A DNA stretch of 64,000 bases from Lachnospiraceae bacterium UBA3804 (GCA_002368665.1 DFEK01000008.1:124001-188000), one strand, 5' to 3'. Shown: positions 16,277-26,101, numbered from the stretch's first letter. Notes: a model not told the origin generated them from the sequence alone. Numbers and translations are program-made.

Positions 16277-19200
16277 ATGGGCAAGGGTTTATTTCGGGCT
16301 TTGCTGAAAAAGTACATACGACTGGTTATCGCCATGGTACTGGTTTCGTCACTGGGTTGCGGCATTATGTCCGGAATATCCGGTGGCGTTTTGTCTTTAA
16401 AGGAGTCTTTAAATGACTATGTAAGGGATGCCAAATATCCGGATGTAATTATTACCACGGAAGTGACTGAGAGAGATATCGTTGAGAAATTAAGGGCGAT
16501 TGAAGGTGTGGAAGCGGTGGATGCCAGACTGATGGGCAACCTTGCTTTGATCAACAAGGAAGGCCGAATCCTTTCAACGCAGGCGATGTCATATGATGAA
16601 AATGAATTCCAGGAGTTTTACTTCTGGGAAAAAGGGGAGAAAAAGGGAGATTATCCGATTCTTCTTGAGCATAAATTTGCCATGGATAACGGGTTTGGAA
16701 TCGGTGAAGAGATCGAAATCAGAATGGATGATGAGACAAGGATCGGTACGGTTTACGGGGTTGTATCCAGACCTGAAATGATCGCTGAGCCAAGCCTTGC
16801 GGGAAGAAGCCTGACTGCCGGTGACGTCGGTTATTTGTATGTTCCGAACATGGTACTCGAAAGAGAAGAAAACCCTGAGCATACGAAGGGTCTGGCAGAG
16901 TGGGAAGAATCCAGCGAAGAATATGAGCAGGCCAAAGCCGATGCCGAAGAAGAGCACGATAAGGCCGTAAAAGAAATCGCCGATGCGGAGGAAGAACTGA
17001 AAGAAAAAGGCGAGGAGCTGGAAAAAGGTATCCGCGAAGCAGAAGCAAAGAAAGCGGAACTTAAGCAGGGTACGGAAGAAATCGATAAGAAGTTAAAGGA
17101 AATCGAAGACCTTGAAAATGATCTGAAGAATAAAAAGGCATCGGTGGAAGACGGCTATACCAAAGTGGCAAACGCAAGGGCAACGCTTCAACAGCAAAAA
17201 GAAGAACTTGCCGCAAAACGCCGTGAACTGGATGCGAAGAAGACAGAGCTGGAAGATAAAAAAGCAGAACTGCTTGCCAATCTCGATGAGGTCAATCAAG
17301 GGCTCGAAGAGTTAAAGGACCGGAGAGAGGATCTGGAAACCTGGAAGGAACTGATTCGCCTTTTAAAAGAAAACGAAGACGCCCTCGAGGAATTGGTGAA
17401 GGAAGTACTTGATACGGATGATATTTACATGTGGGGCAAAATGGCTGTTTTGCTCATGGATATCTATTTGTCCAACACGGATTATATTGTGGAGAAGCTG
17501 GAAGAGGCCGAAGAAAAACTGGTGATGTACGATGTGATCATCACCGAATTAGAGAATGCGGGACTGGATGCGACTGAGTATATCGCTGCCAGACAGGAGA
17601 TTCTGGACCTTCTTGAGATCATCGGAATCAGCAGAGATCAGGTGTCTTGGTTTGTGGAGGATTTAAAGGCATTTGTGGATGAGATGCAGGAATCCCGCAG
17701 ACTTTTGATTCTTATGCTGGATGTAGTCGGGGAACCGGAGAACATCGAGATCTTAAGAGTTAAAATTGCTGATGCCTGCAACGAGTTTCTCGATAAATAT
17801 GTCAAAGACCGTAAAATCACCGAAGAGGTGCTGAATGCCGCAATGCGGTATATTGAGAATGCGGAGCAAAAGATCAATGACAGCGAGAATACGCTTCTTG
17901 ATTTAAAAAAGCAGATCGAGGACGGCCTTGCACAAATCGAAGACGGTCTGAAGCAGATTGCGGACGGATATAAGGAACTGGACGGATACGATGCCAAAGT
18001 TCGTGACGGGGAAGCTGCAATCAATAAAACGGCGCAGGAACTTGACGATTACAGCAGGCAGATTGCGGACGGATATAAACAGACAGCCGACGGAAGAAAG
18101 CAGGCTGAGGATTACCGCAAAGAAATCGCCTCCGGAATCAGGAGAATCGACAATGAAATCCTTGACGGAAAGAAGCAGTACGCCGAAGGTGAGCAGAAGG
18201 TAAATGACGCCAGGGAAGAACTGGAAACGAAGTGGAGCGAGGCGGAGGAGGAACTCTCCAAAGCAAAGGAAGATCTTGATAAAGCCAAAGAGGAACTGGA
18301 TTCCTGGGAAGGATATGATTCATACTGCAATCAGTTCCTGATCCGTATTCGTGAGGGCGCATCGGATTCGGATGTGCTTTCGAAAGCCGAAAAAGTGCTT
18401 GGCGATGTAAAGATCAAAGACAGTTACACCTATGATACCTCAATGGTAAAACATAAAATTGATGCGAATGTTGACCCGATTGAAATCATTGCTTTGTTTG
18501 TACCGATTGTTTTCTTTGCGGTGGCAATGATCGTGGTGTCGCTTTTTATGTCTCTTTTGATCCGTCAGTGCCGCAGGGAAATCGGAATCTTACGTGCGCT
18601 CGGGTATTCGAGAAACGCAATTGTACTGATCTTCTGCGTGATCAATGCGTTTGCGTCGCTTTGCGCCGTATTACTCGGCTTTGCAATCGGGTTTGCCGTA
18701 TCGCGCTATATCGGCACTTATTTTAAAGGATTTTTCGATCTGCCGGATTTTTGCTATGTACTTCCCTGGAGAAGGATCGTTATTTCCGCCGCATTAACCT
18801 TTGTGGTCGGTCAGTTTGCAACACTTCTGGGTACCGGATTTGTAAGCCGTATTTCTCCGACGGAAGCCATGTCACGTCCGACTCCGCAGGGCAGCGTACA
18901 TTCCGGCAATTTTATGGGAAATGCAGAACCGTTCTTTAAATACAGTGTTCTGTCCCTGCTTCGCGGTAAGGTGCGGTTTTTCGTATCCGTAATCTGCATC
19001 TCCTTCTCCGTTATGCTGATTTTGATGGCAATCTCGTTCTATCTGTCGAAGAACGAGATCCTGAATGAATATTTCAATAAGCGTATCAATTATGATTGCG
19101 AGGTCTTTACCAAATCGGAACCGAGTGCTGCATTTGTTCAAAGCATTGCCGATTCCGGATATGCAAGGAATCCGGAAGTGGTAGGTTATTATCAAAGAGG

Positions 19201-20014
19201 AATCATCGCAAACGGAGTAAACAAAAGGGCTACGCTTAAGGTTATCTCCAAGGATACGGATAAGATCCGCATTCTGGATCCGAGGGGAGAAAGAATAGAC
19301 CTTTCGGAGGAAGGAATTATTCTTGAGAAACACCTAGCTGATGAACTGAAGGTAAAAGCCGGAGATGAAGTGCTCATAGACGGACATTATTTCAGGGTCA
19401 GTGCACTCAGCGAGCAGAGCGAGGTACGCCGGCAGTATCTTTCCTTTGAAGCGGCTGAGGTTTTGGGTAAGCCGGACGCTTCCGCCGTGATCTTAGATAT
19501 AGATACAGAGGATGAAGTGGCATTCCTTGAGAAGTTGAGCAGAGACGATGAGTACGGTTATGCTTCGTTTACGGATCGCGCTTATAAGGCATGGATCAAG
19601 AATTTTGAAGCATTTACCGTTGCGGCAGTGATTGTGATCGTATTCTCGATCCTGATCGGCTTCGTGGTGGTATTTAACACTTTGAGGGCCAATCTGCAGC
19701 AGCAAAAGAGAGAACTCTGTGTGATCCGCACGCTTGGTTTTCTGCATTCACAGGTCTCCGCCAAACTGTTTTCGCAGTCCGGATTATATTTTGTATTTGC
19801 GGGAATTCTCGGTGTTCCGCTTGGAATTGTTCTGACCAAAGTCATTCTAAAGAGTATTGAAATGGATTCCAGAAGTTACCCGTATGTGAATTCGCCGTTC
19901 ATATACATTATTTCCATGGGCATTGTATTTGCGTATATCATCTTCAGTCATGTGATGTCCATGCAGATGATGAAGAAATGGGATCTTGTGGAAAATGTAA
20001 AAGACAAGGAATAA
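16277..20014 (+). CDS. FtsX-type ABC permease with a very long coiled-coil ectodomain
   Basis: At 1245 residues this is far longer than usual MacB-type permeases. Order: one transmembrane helix (about 13-35), a MacB-like periplasmic portion, then a coiled coil at about residues 210-680. The coil is rich in Glu/Lys heptads and IADGYKQ-type units. A three-helix FtsX block starts near residue 735, a short helix pair and second ectodomain follow, and the last three helices end the protein. With the upstream ATPase it should form a MacB-like machine that transmits ATP hydrolysis across the membrane rather than moving solute through a pore. The coiled coil could span a thick peptidoglycan layer. 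The cargo is unknown. Confidence 0.9.
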   Translation: MGKGLFRALLKKYIRLVIAMVLVSSLGCGIMSGISGGVLSLKESLNDYVRDAKYPDVIITTEVTERDIVEKLRAIEGVEAVDARLMGNLALINKEGRILSTQAMSYDENEFQEFYFWEKGEKKGDYPILLEHKFAMDNGFGIGEEIEIRMDDETRIGTVYGVVSRPEMIAEPSLAGRSLTAGDVGYLYVPNMVLEREENPEHTKGLAEWEESSEEYEQAKADAEEEHDKAVKEIADAEEELKEKGEELEKGIREAEAKKAELKQGTEEIDKKLKEIEDLENDLKNKKASVEDGYTKVANARATLQQQKEELAAKRRELDAKKTELEDKKAELLANLDEVNQGLEELKDRREDLETWKELIRLLKENEDALEELVKEVLDTDDIYMWGKMAVLLMDIYLSNTDYIVEKLEEAEEKLVMYDVIITELENAGLDATEYIAARQEILDLLEIIGISRDQVSWFVEDLKAFVDEMQESRRLLILMLDVVGEPENIEILRVKIADACNEFLDKYVKDRKITEEVLNAAMRYIENAEQKINDSENTLLDLKKQIEDGLAQIEDGLKQIADGYKELDGYDAKVRDGEAAINKTAQELDDYSRQIADGYKQTADGRKQAEDYRKEIASGIRRIDNEILDGKKQYAEGEQKVNDAREELETKWSEAEEELSKAKEDLDKAKEELDSWEGYDSYCNQFLIRIREGASDSDVLSKAEKVLGDVKIKDSYTYDTSMVKHKIDANVDPIEIIALFVPIVFFAVAMIVVSLFMSLLIRQCRREIGILRALGYSRNAIVLIFCVINAFASLCAVLLGFAIGFAVSRYIGTYFKGFFDLPDFCYVLPWRRIVISAALTFVVGQFATLLGTGFVSRISPTEAMSRPTPQGSVHSGNFMGNAEPFFKYSVLSLLRGKVRFFVSVICISFSVMLILMAISFYLSKNEILNEYFNKRINYDCEVFTKSEPSAAFVQSIADSGYARNPEVVGYYQRGIIANGVNKRATLKVISKDTDKIRILDPRGERIDLSEEGIILEKHLADELKVKAGDEVLIDGHYFRVSALSEQSEVRRQYLSFEAAEVLGKPDASAVILDIDTEDEVAFLEKLSRDDEYGYASFTDRAYKAWIKNFEAFTVAAVIVIVFSILIGFVVVFNTLRANLQQQKRELCVIRTLGFLHSQVSAKLFSQSGLYFVFAGILGVPLGIVLTKVILKSIEMDSRSYPYVNSPFIYIISMGIVFAYIIFSHVMSMQMMKKWDLVENVKDKE

Positions 20015-20035
20015 TGGAGGTTTTAATTTTTATTA

Positions 20036-20070
20036 GACAAAATGTAAAATATACTTGACATGATGTAAAA
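20036..20070. repeat. 14-bp direct repeat flanking a -35 box (candidate XRE operator)
   Basis: GACAAAATGTAAAA (20036-20049) and GACATGATGTAAAA (20057-20070) match at 12 of 14 positions and are 21 bp apart, two helical turns. They flank TTGACA, so a dimeric regulator such as the downstream XRE protein could bind here. Confidence 0.5.
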
Positions 20071-20083
20071 GATGTATTACGAT
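20055..20083 (+). promoter_or_regulatory. Promoter of the membrane protein/XRE operon, TTGACA-N17-TACGAT
   Basis: TTGACA (20055-20060) lies 17 bp from TACGAT (20078-20083). The -10 box is weak (four of six consensus bases), as expected of a regulated promoter. Confidence 0.5.
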
Positions 20084-20139
20084 ATGATCAGTCGACGAGG
20101 TAACTGTAAATAATCATCCATCGAAAAAGAGGTCATATC

Positions 20140-21249
20140 ATGAAAAAAGTTAAAACAGGCATAATCATTCCCGCAATTATCTTTATCATTTTAGTACTTT
20201 GCTCACCTTTAATCTTTCTGTACAAATCACCGCAGGATGAAAGTGTACAGAAATGGAACAGCAGGATCACCGTAACGGACGGTAAGGTTGATCGGGACAA
20301 AATTTCCAAAAAGTTTACCGTAAACAAAACCGGCGAAATCACACTGTTTTTTTCCTTCCTTCCGGTAGGCGTAGAGAAAGACGATGTATCGAATGTCGAT
20401 ATCAATAAGATCGGATGTCTGACAACTGTAGTTGTAGAGAATGAAAAAGGCGAAATCGAATATACATCAACGGCAGGAAGCGTGTTTCTGGATACTACGA
20501 TGTATCTTGAGGCCGGCAATTATACCGTAACATATTATTATCACTCCGATGCGGAAGCTTTCAGGGAATTCGCCAACGAATATCTGTGCAGCCAAAGAGC
20601 TACCGAGGAGATTATCAAGGAGACCGGATTTGAGAATTTCGAGAAAAACGCGACCACGGATTTTATCTATGAACTGAAGGTTTATTCCGACAAGGCAGAC
20701 CGTACGCATACCGGAGTCATCTTACTTTGGGCACTGTGCATCGGCATTTCCTTTGGTGCGTTGATTGCCGGAATCTTCAAATATTCGGACGCTCCGGACG
20801 GCAAATACAGATATGACGAAAGACAAAGAACCGAACAGGGACGCGGATACAGAGCAGCTTTTATTGCTACTGCGATTTCCCTTATCATTCCGTTGATGCT
20901 TGGTTCCACCGGAATCATCGGCAGTGAGTTTATGTTATTCTTTATCATTCTTGCACTCTTTATAGGCGTATCCGTACTGATCGTTTACTGGATCTGGCAT
21001 GAATGCTATTTTGCAATCAACGAAAATTCCACAAGACTTATGATCTTCATCGGAATTTTCGGAGTCCTGAACCTTGTTATTTCGGTGATCAATTTCATCG
21101 GCGGATACTTAATCGTAAACGGTGTTCCGACAATCAGATGTTTAAATCTGTTTGTTGCCCTTCTGTCACTTGAAATCTTCATTGCCATCCTGGCAAGACG
21201 CGCTGCCAATGCAAAACTTGAGGCACAGGAAGGAGAGGATGAAGAATGA
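20140..21249 (+). CDS. Uncharacterised membrane protein with N-terminal anchor and C-terminal helix bundle
   Basis: This 369-residue protein has an N-terminal hydrophobic anchor (residues 6-27), about 160 residues of soluble beta-rich domain probably outside the cell, and then about five transmembrane helices from residue 190. The last 15 residues are acidic. I do not recognise a family. Its stop overlaps the start of the XRE regulator gene (ATGA), so the two are translationally coupled. That arrangement is common for small regulators that control or sense an adjacent membrane protein. Confidence 0.7.
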   Translation: MKKVKTGIIIPAIIFIILVLCSPLIFLYKSPQDESVQKWNSRITVTDGKVDRDKISKKFTVNKTGEITLFFSFLPVGVEKDDVSNVDINKIGCLTTVVVENEKGEIEYTSTAGSVFLDTTMYLEAGNYTVTYYYHSDAEAFREFANEYLCSQRATEEIIKETGFENFEKNATTDFIYELKVYSDKADRTHTGVILLWALCIGISFGALIAGIFKYSDAPDGKYRYDERQRTEQGRGYRAAFIATAISLIIPLMLGSTGIIGSEFMLFFIILALFIGVSVLIVYWIWHECYFAINENSTRLMIFIGIFGVLNLVISVINFIGGYLIVNGVPTIRCLNLFVALLSLEIFIAILARRAANAKLEAQEGEDEE

Positions 21250-21446
21250 AAAATCTCAAACTGAAGGCTGCCCGTGCTGCGATGGACCTCTCCCAGCAGG
21301 ATCTGGCGGACAAGGTCGGGGTTTCGAGACAGACCATAAATGCCATCGAAAAAGGCGATTATAATCCGACCATCAATTTATGCCGGACCATTTGCAGGAC
21401 ACTCGGCCGGACACTGGACGATATTTTCTGGGAAGAGGAAGAATAA
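21246..21446 (+). CDS. Small XRE-family helix-turn-helix regulator
   Basis: This 66-residue protein is one Cro/C1-type HTH domain: LKAARAAMDLSQQDLADKVG, with recognition helix VSRQTINAIEKG. It ends in DDIFWEEEE. The length and shape match the short YozG-like regulators often found beside membrane protein genes. It overlaps the upstream gene by 4 bp. It may bind the direct repeat at 20036-20070, which would make the operon autoregulated; that is inference. Confidence 0.92.
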   Translation: MKNLKLKAARAAMDLSQQDLADKVGVSRQTINAIEKGDYNPTINLCRTICRTLGRTLDDIFWEEEE

Positions 21447-21449
21447 AAT

Positions 21450-22058
21450 ATGGCAATCATACTGAATTTCATCCTGGTGATCTGTGAAGTCATTGCTTTT
21501 ATCATCACATTTCGCAAAAAGAAACAACACTTTTATCTGTACTATACGCAGATTTCCAATTTCATCTGCCTGATATCATCTTTATGCCTTTTGATATTCG
21601 GGCAGAGGGGTTGGGTGAGTGTGATGCGTTACCTTAGCACAACCATGCTGACCATTACATTCCTGATCACGGTCTGTGTGCTCTTACCCACGATGAAAAC
21701 GAGTATTCTTTTTAAAGGCAGGGCGTTTTTCTTCCACCTAGTTTGCCCGGTTCTCTGTGTCGTCTCTTATGTTTTCGCGGAAAACCATGTGCCCATGTTC
21801 TGGGCTGTTTTGCCGGTAATCGTTACCATGGTCTATGGTGCGGTGTTGATTTGGCTGAATTATAAGAAAAAGTTCGAAGGCCCGTATCCTTTCTTTAAAG
21901 TTCATAAGATCGGTTTCAAAAAGACTGCCATGTGGATGGCAGTCTTGGTTGCCGTTGTGGCACTGGTTTCCGTTGCAATTGCAGTATTCCTTCCGGTCCC
22001 CATTTTTTCAACGGAACAAACGATAAAGGATTATCTGTTCTTTAGCGCGCTATTGTGA
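21450..22058 (+). CDS. Five-to-six-TM membrane protein (possibly Pr6Pr-like)
   Basis: This 202-residue protein has about six hydrophobic helices. The segment YTQISNFICLISSL and the later PVLPV-type loop faintly recall the Pr6Pr family of membrane proteins, but the match is weak. It starts 3 bp after the XRE gene with GAAGAGGAAG as ribosome site, so it belongs to the same operon. No catalytic residues can be assigned. Confidence 0.65.
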   Translation: MAIILNFILVICEVIAFIITFRKKKQHFYLYYTQISNFICLISSLCLLIFGQRGWVSVMRYLSTTMLTITFLITVCVLLPTMKTSILFKGRAFFFHLVCPVLCVVSYVFAENHVPMFWAVLPVIVTMVYGAVLIWLNYKKKFEGPYPFFKVHKIGFKKTAMWMAVLVAVVALVSVAIAVFLPVPIFSTEQTIKDYLFFSALL

Positions 22059-22116
22059 TAAAATAGTTATGTATTTGTGCATAAGGGAACAGAAATAACT
22101 TTTGGGGTGATGGAAT

Positions 22117-23964
22117 ATGGCGGATTTCGTAAATCCAAAACCGTATGAGGGACCGGATAATTATATTTTTATCAGCTACAGCCATATGGATTCGGACAGG
22201 GTTATGCCCATTGTTTCGCGTCTGATGGCGGACGGTTACCGTGTATGGTATGACGATGGAATCAATCCGGGCACGGAGTGGCCGGAAGTAATTGCGCAGC
22301 ATTTAAACAACTGCGCTTTATTTGTTGCATTTATGTCGAATGCATACATGGATTCCTTTAACTGTAAGCGTGAGATTGATTTTGCCGTGCGCAAGAGAAA
22401 GACATTTTTAACTGTTTTCTTAGAGGAAACGAATTTGTCGCTCGGTGTCGAAATGCAGATTTCCACGGTGCAGTCGGTGGATTATTATAAAACATCGCCG
22501 GATGTTTTTCATGAATGCTTTAACGAATTTGCCGTTGTCAGAAACTCCGGCTGTCGCGTCGCAATCCCGGTAGCACAGGTGCAGCAGCCTGTAGCACAGC
22601 AGCAAACTGTGATTCCGCAGGTACAGCCGACGGCGCCTCAGGCGCAGTATACCCAGCCCGTGCAATCTGCCCAGCCGGTACAACCTGCGCAACCCGCTGC
22701 AAAATCCCCTGTGAAAAAGAGGTTTATTCCGCTGATTATCCTAGGTTTCATCCTGCTTCTTGCTGCCATCGGGGCAGCGATTATGATTCCTCTTTCCAGA
22801 TCCGGAAGGAATACCGGTTCCAAATCGAATTCCCATGTTATTGAGCTGACGGAAGAAAAGATTACAGAGCGTGTTCTTCGTAAGCAGGTCAAAGGAAAAG
22901 ATCTGTACAGGATCACTCTGAAAGACTGTACGTTATCGGGGGTCGATCCGTCGATCTGGTCCGAAATTTTGACCGATAAAATCACGGAGATTACGATTAC
23001 CGGTTGTCAGTTAACCGATGCGGATGCCAAGGCTATTTTGGACAATGCACCGGGTGTCAAAACGCTGAATTTATCCAATAACCAGATTCACAAATTGTCG
23101 TTTGCGAACAACACAAAGCTTGAGAGAGTGGATGTAAGCAGTAATCAGATCAACGAGATTAACGTTACGAACTGGGATAAGCTGAATACCTTAAATGTGG
23201 ACGACAACCAGCTTTCCGAACTCGGTTTTCTGCAATCCGCGATTCATCTGAATACGCTTTCCGCAGCGAACAATAATATCATTACGATCAATTATCTGAA
23301 AAACTGTGCTCTGTTACGAAACGTTAATCTTTCGCACAACCAATTTGCGGACGCAAATAACCTGGCTCCTTCGAAGGAAACCCTTGAAGTCCTGAATCTG
23401 GCATACAATGACATCTCCGATATCGATGAAATCTGGCCGATGCCCGCATTGAGGAAGATTTCATTAGATCACAATCAGTTGAAGCGAATTTATTTAACCG
23501 AGTCGGTGAAACTAAACTACCTTTCCGCAAGAGACAATCAGATTGACAGTTTTAATGCCGAGATTGCGGAGTTAACGTATCTGGATCTTGCGAACAACAA
23601 CTTAAGCGGAGATTATTACTTTACCAAAGCGGAGAAATTAAAGACAGCATTCTTTGAAAATAATAAAATTACGGAATTATTCTTTTACGGAGCTCCGTAT
23701 TCCAGCGGAACCTTCGTTGCATATAATAATCCTCTTCAGAAATTTGATGTAGGAGATGATCAAACATCCTACAACCTGTATCTTTCATACAATGATGATT
23801 ACAGAACATATATCGATCATAAAATCGGTATGCATCTGTACCTTCTGGACTGCCCGTATGATTCCAGAGTGGATTTCGAAAAGGGATGGGGTAAGTACTC
23901 GATTTCCTTCTGTGAAAGGGAAGAAATGACAGAGCAGGCTGAAGCTTTAAGAAAACCTATTTAA
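22117..23964 (+). CDS. TIR-TM-LRR protein (inverted Toll-like architecture)
   Basis: This 615-residue protein has an N-terminal TIR domain (residues about 14-140): YIFISYSHMD, BB-loop-like WYDDGINPGTEW, and FNCKREIDFA with Glu86 at the position of catalytic Glu in NAD-cleaving TIRs. A Pro/Gln/Val-rich linker (about 150-195) leads to KKR and a transmembrane segment at about 203-226. The C-terminal portion, residues about 255-560, contains leucine-rich repeats with L-x-x-N-x-L periodicity (LNLSNNQIHKL, LNVDDNQLSEL). The positive-inside rule puts TIR in the cytoplasm and the LRRs outside. ATG 22117 follows GGGGTGATGG. A carrier gene follows 19 bp later. The ligand and output are unknown. Confidence 0.88.
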   Translation: MADFVNPKPYEGPDNYIFISYSHMDSDRVMPIVSRLMADGYRVWYDDGINPGTEWPEVIAQHLNNCALFVAFMSNAYMDSFNCKREIDFAVRKRKTFLTVFLEETNLSLGVEMQISTVQSVDYYKTSPDVFHECFNEFAVVRNSGCRVAIPVAQVQQPVAQQQTVIPQVQPTAPQAQYTQPVQSAQPVQPAQPAAKSPVKKRFIPLIILGFILLLAAIGAAIMIPLSRSGRNTGSKSNSHVIELTEEKITERVLRKQVKGKDLYRITLKDCTLSGVDPSIWSEILTDKITEITITGCQLTDADAKAILDNAPGVKTLNLSNNQIHKLSFANNTKLERVDVSSNQINEINVTNWDKLNTLNVDDNQLSELGFLQSAIHLNTLSAANNNIITINYLKNCALLRNVNLSHNQFADANNLAPSKETLEVLNLAYNDISDIDEIWPMPALRKISLDHNQLKRIYLTESVKLNYLSARDNQIDSFNAEIAELTYLDLANNNLSGDYYFTKAEKLKTAFFENNKITELFFYGAPYSSGTFVAYNNPLQKFDVGDDQTSYNLYLSYNDDYRTYIDHKIGMHLYLLDCPYDSRVDFEKGWGKYSISFCEREEMTEQAEALRKPI

Positions 23965-23983
23965 TTTCCAGAAAGGGAACGAT

Positions 23984-25414
23984 ATGTCCAGCGGTGTATC
24001 TTTTTCGGATTTGTCTGTTTGGCCTGTCATCATTCTGATGGGTGTTGTTCTCGGTGGTCTGATGATCGGGAATGTATTAAAACGGGCTATCCCATTTTTA
24101 AGAAAATCCTTGATTCCGGTCTCCGTTATCGGGGGACTGGTTCTTTTGCTGATTTCCTCCGTATGCAAAGTCATAACCGGAGAGTATTTCTTTAACCTGC
24201 TTATTTTCGGAAACGGAACGAATCTGTCCGGTATCGAAATCCTGGAAATACTGACCTATCACTGCCTGGCAGTAGGTTTTATCGCCATGACGCTTCGTAA
24301 AACCGGCTCCAAGGAAAAGGGGAAGGGACGCGTTAAGGATGTGCTGAATTCCGGCATTACGACGGTAAATACGTATCTGTTACAGGGAATTATCGGAATC
24401 GCGGTAACCACGATCGCATCGTTTTTCCTTCCGAAATTACTTAAGGCAGCAGGCGTTTTACTTTCCTTTGGGTTCGGACAGGGCACGGGCCAGGCACTCA
24501 ATTACGGTTCCATCTATGAAAACGATTACGGATTCGTCGGAGGAAAAACCTTCGGCCTTACGATTGCGGCCCTGGGATTTCTTGCCGCGAGCATCGGCGG
24601 AATCATTTATCTTTCCGTGCATAAGAGAAAGGGAGATATCGTCATCCGTGAGAATGTTTTCCGCTTAAACAGTGAGAAAGTGGAGGATGATAATGAAATC
24701 CCCATGGTGGAGTCCATGGACAAACTGACGGTGCAACTTGCGCTGGTTGTCATTTGTTATGCGATTACGTTCGGCATTATGTATTTCTTGGGAAAACTGG
24801 TCGGCGACGGTCTGCGTATAACGATTTTCGGATTCAATTTCCTTTTGGGAACGCTGAGCGCCGTACTGGTTAAGGCAATCATGGAACTGCTCAAAAAGGG
24901 CAAGGTGATGCACCGCGATTACGTCAATAATTTCCTATTAAGCCGTATTGCGGGATTTGCGTTTGACATTATGATTGTGGCCGGCATCGGAGCCATCCAG
25001 ATCGATCTGATCAAGGACTACTGGCTGGTACTTCTGATCATGGCACTGCTCGGTGTTTTGTTTACCTACATGTATGTCCGCCTGGTTTCCGCGAAACTGT
25101 TTAGAAGCTACATGCACGAGGAATTCCTGGTTATGTTCGGTATGCTTACGGGAACTGCATCCACAGGCGTGATCTTACTTCGTGAGATCGATCCTTTGTT
25201 TGAAACGAATGCTTCCGATAATGTGGTATATCAGACATTCCCGGCGATTTTACTCGGTTTTCCGATGATGCTTCTTGCGGCATTTTGCCCGAAAAGCGAT
25301 ACATCCACGTATATCACGCTTGCAATAATGGTTGCATATTTTATCGTTTTGAATATAATCCTATTCAGGGCGCAAATCTTTAAGAAGCGTACCCGTTCGG
25401 AGGAGAAACAATGA
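23984..25414 (+). CDS. GltS-like (sodium/glutamate symporter family) membrane carrier
   Basis: This 476-residue protein has about 11 hydrophobic helices in two halves. The segment FGFGQGTGQALNYG near residue 162 resembles the conserved Gly/Gln loop of glutamate:Na+ symporters, and GMLTGTASTGVILLREIDP in the second half is the expected counterpart loop. Sequence divergence from classical GltS is evident, so the substrate may not be glutamate. The start follows GAAAGGGAACG. Its stop overlaps the next gene by 4 bp (ATGA). Confidence 0.75.
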   Translation: MSSGVSFSDLSVWPVIILMGVVLGGLMIGNVLKRAIPFLRKSLIPVSVIGGLVLLLISSVCKVITGEYFFNLLIFGNGTNLSGIEILEILTYHCLAVGFIAMTLRKTGSKEKGKGRVKDVLNSGITTVNTYLLQGIIGIAVTTIASFFLPKLLKAAGVLLSFGFGQGTGQALNYGSIYENDYGFVGGKTFGLTIAALGFLAASIGGIIYLSVHKRKGDIVIRENVFRLNSEKVEDDNEIPMVESMDKLTVQLALVVICYAITFGIMYFLGKLVGDGLRITIFGFNFLLGTLSAVLVKAIMELLKKGKVMHRDYVNNFLLSRIAGFAFDIMIVAGIGAIQIDLIKDYWLVLLIMALLGVLFTYMYVRLVSAKLFRSYMHEEFLVMFGMLTGTASTGVILLREIDPLFETNASDNVVYQTFPAILLGFPMMLLAAFCPKSDTSTYITLAIMVAYFIVLNIILFRAQIFKKRTRSEEKQ

Positions 25415-26097
25415 ATTTTGACAATGCATGTGAAGGAATAAAGAAAATGATTTTTGCACAGTACTTCAGCCTGCTTTCCGCAGCGTCGGGAGTACTTGCG
25501 ATGATCGTATCGGCGATAATTGCAAGTGTTGTATCTTCATCGTTTATGGCCATGGCAACAGGAGGCGCCAACAATGCCACAACCGCAAAGGTTTTAAGCA
25601 TCGGAAGCGGAGCGGTTCTTCTGTCCGTTGCAACACTGGCACTCGGAATCGTATCTTCGGTATTTATGATTATCGGTCTGGTGAAAGCAAAGAGCGATGA
25701 ATTGAATTTTCAGACAGCTTTGATGTTTACGTTTATTTCGCTCGGATGTACTCTCGGCGCCAATGTTTTTTCCAAAGTACCCGTACTGCCCATCCTGATC
25801 GGAATCGGCGGAAGCGTATGTGCACTGCTTTCGATCATGTATGTTTTCAAGGCGATTATGAATCTTTCCGAAATGATCGGTGAGATGGGAATGGTAGATG
25901 ATGGTAAAGTTTCACTCAAGATTTACCTGATCTTAAAGGGAATCGGTATTTTGAGTTCCTTACTGCCGAATGTATTTCCGATTGCAGCCGTAAGTACACT
26001 GTTTAACATTATCGGAATCGCAGCTACGGTTCTTTCTACTTTGGTTGTATTAAGATACCTTCTGAAAGCACAGAAAACACTGAGCTTGAGCGTTTAA
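25411..26097 (+). CDS. Uncharacterised polytopic membrane protein
   Basis: This 228-residue protein is rich in Ala/Ser/Val and has about six hydrophobic helices. No family is recognised. The start codon overlaps the upstream carrier's stop by 4 bp after GGAGGAG, which indicates translational coupling. The gene is convergent with the minus-strand regulator gene, with only 4 bp between the two stops. Confidence 0.7.
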   Translation: MNFDNACEGIKKMIFAQYFSLLSAASGVLAMIVSAIIASVVSSSFMAMATGGANNATTAKVLSIGSGAVLLSVATLALGIVSSVFMIIGLVKAKSDELNFQTALMFTFISLGCTLGANVFSKVPVLPILIGIGGSVCALLSIMYVFKAIMNLSEMIGEMGMVDDGKVSLKIYLILKGIGILSSLLPNVFPIAAVSTLFNIIGIAATVLSTLVVLRYLLKAQKTLSLSV

Positions 26098-26101
26098 TGC
26101 G

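Noticed and set aside
20063..20088. TATGAT at 20083-20088 as -10 box for TTGACA
   Set aside because: The spacer would be 22 bp; TACGAT at 20078 gives 17 bp.
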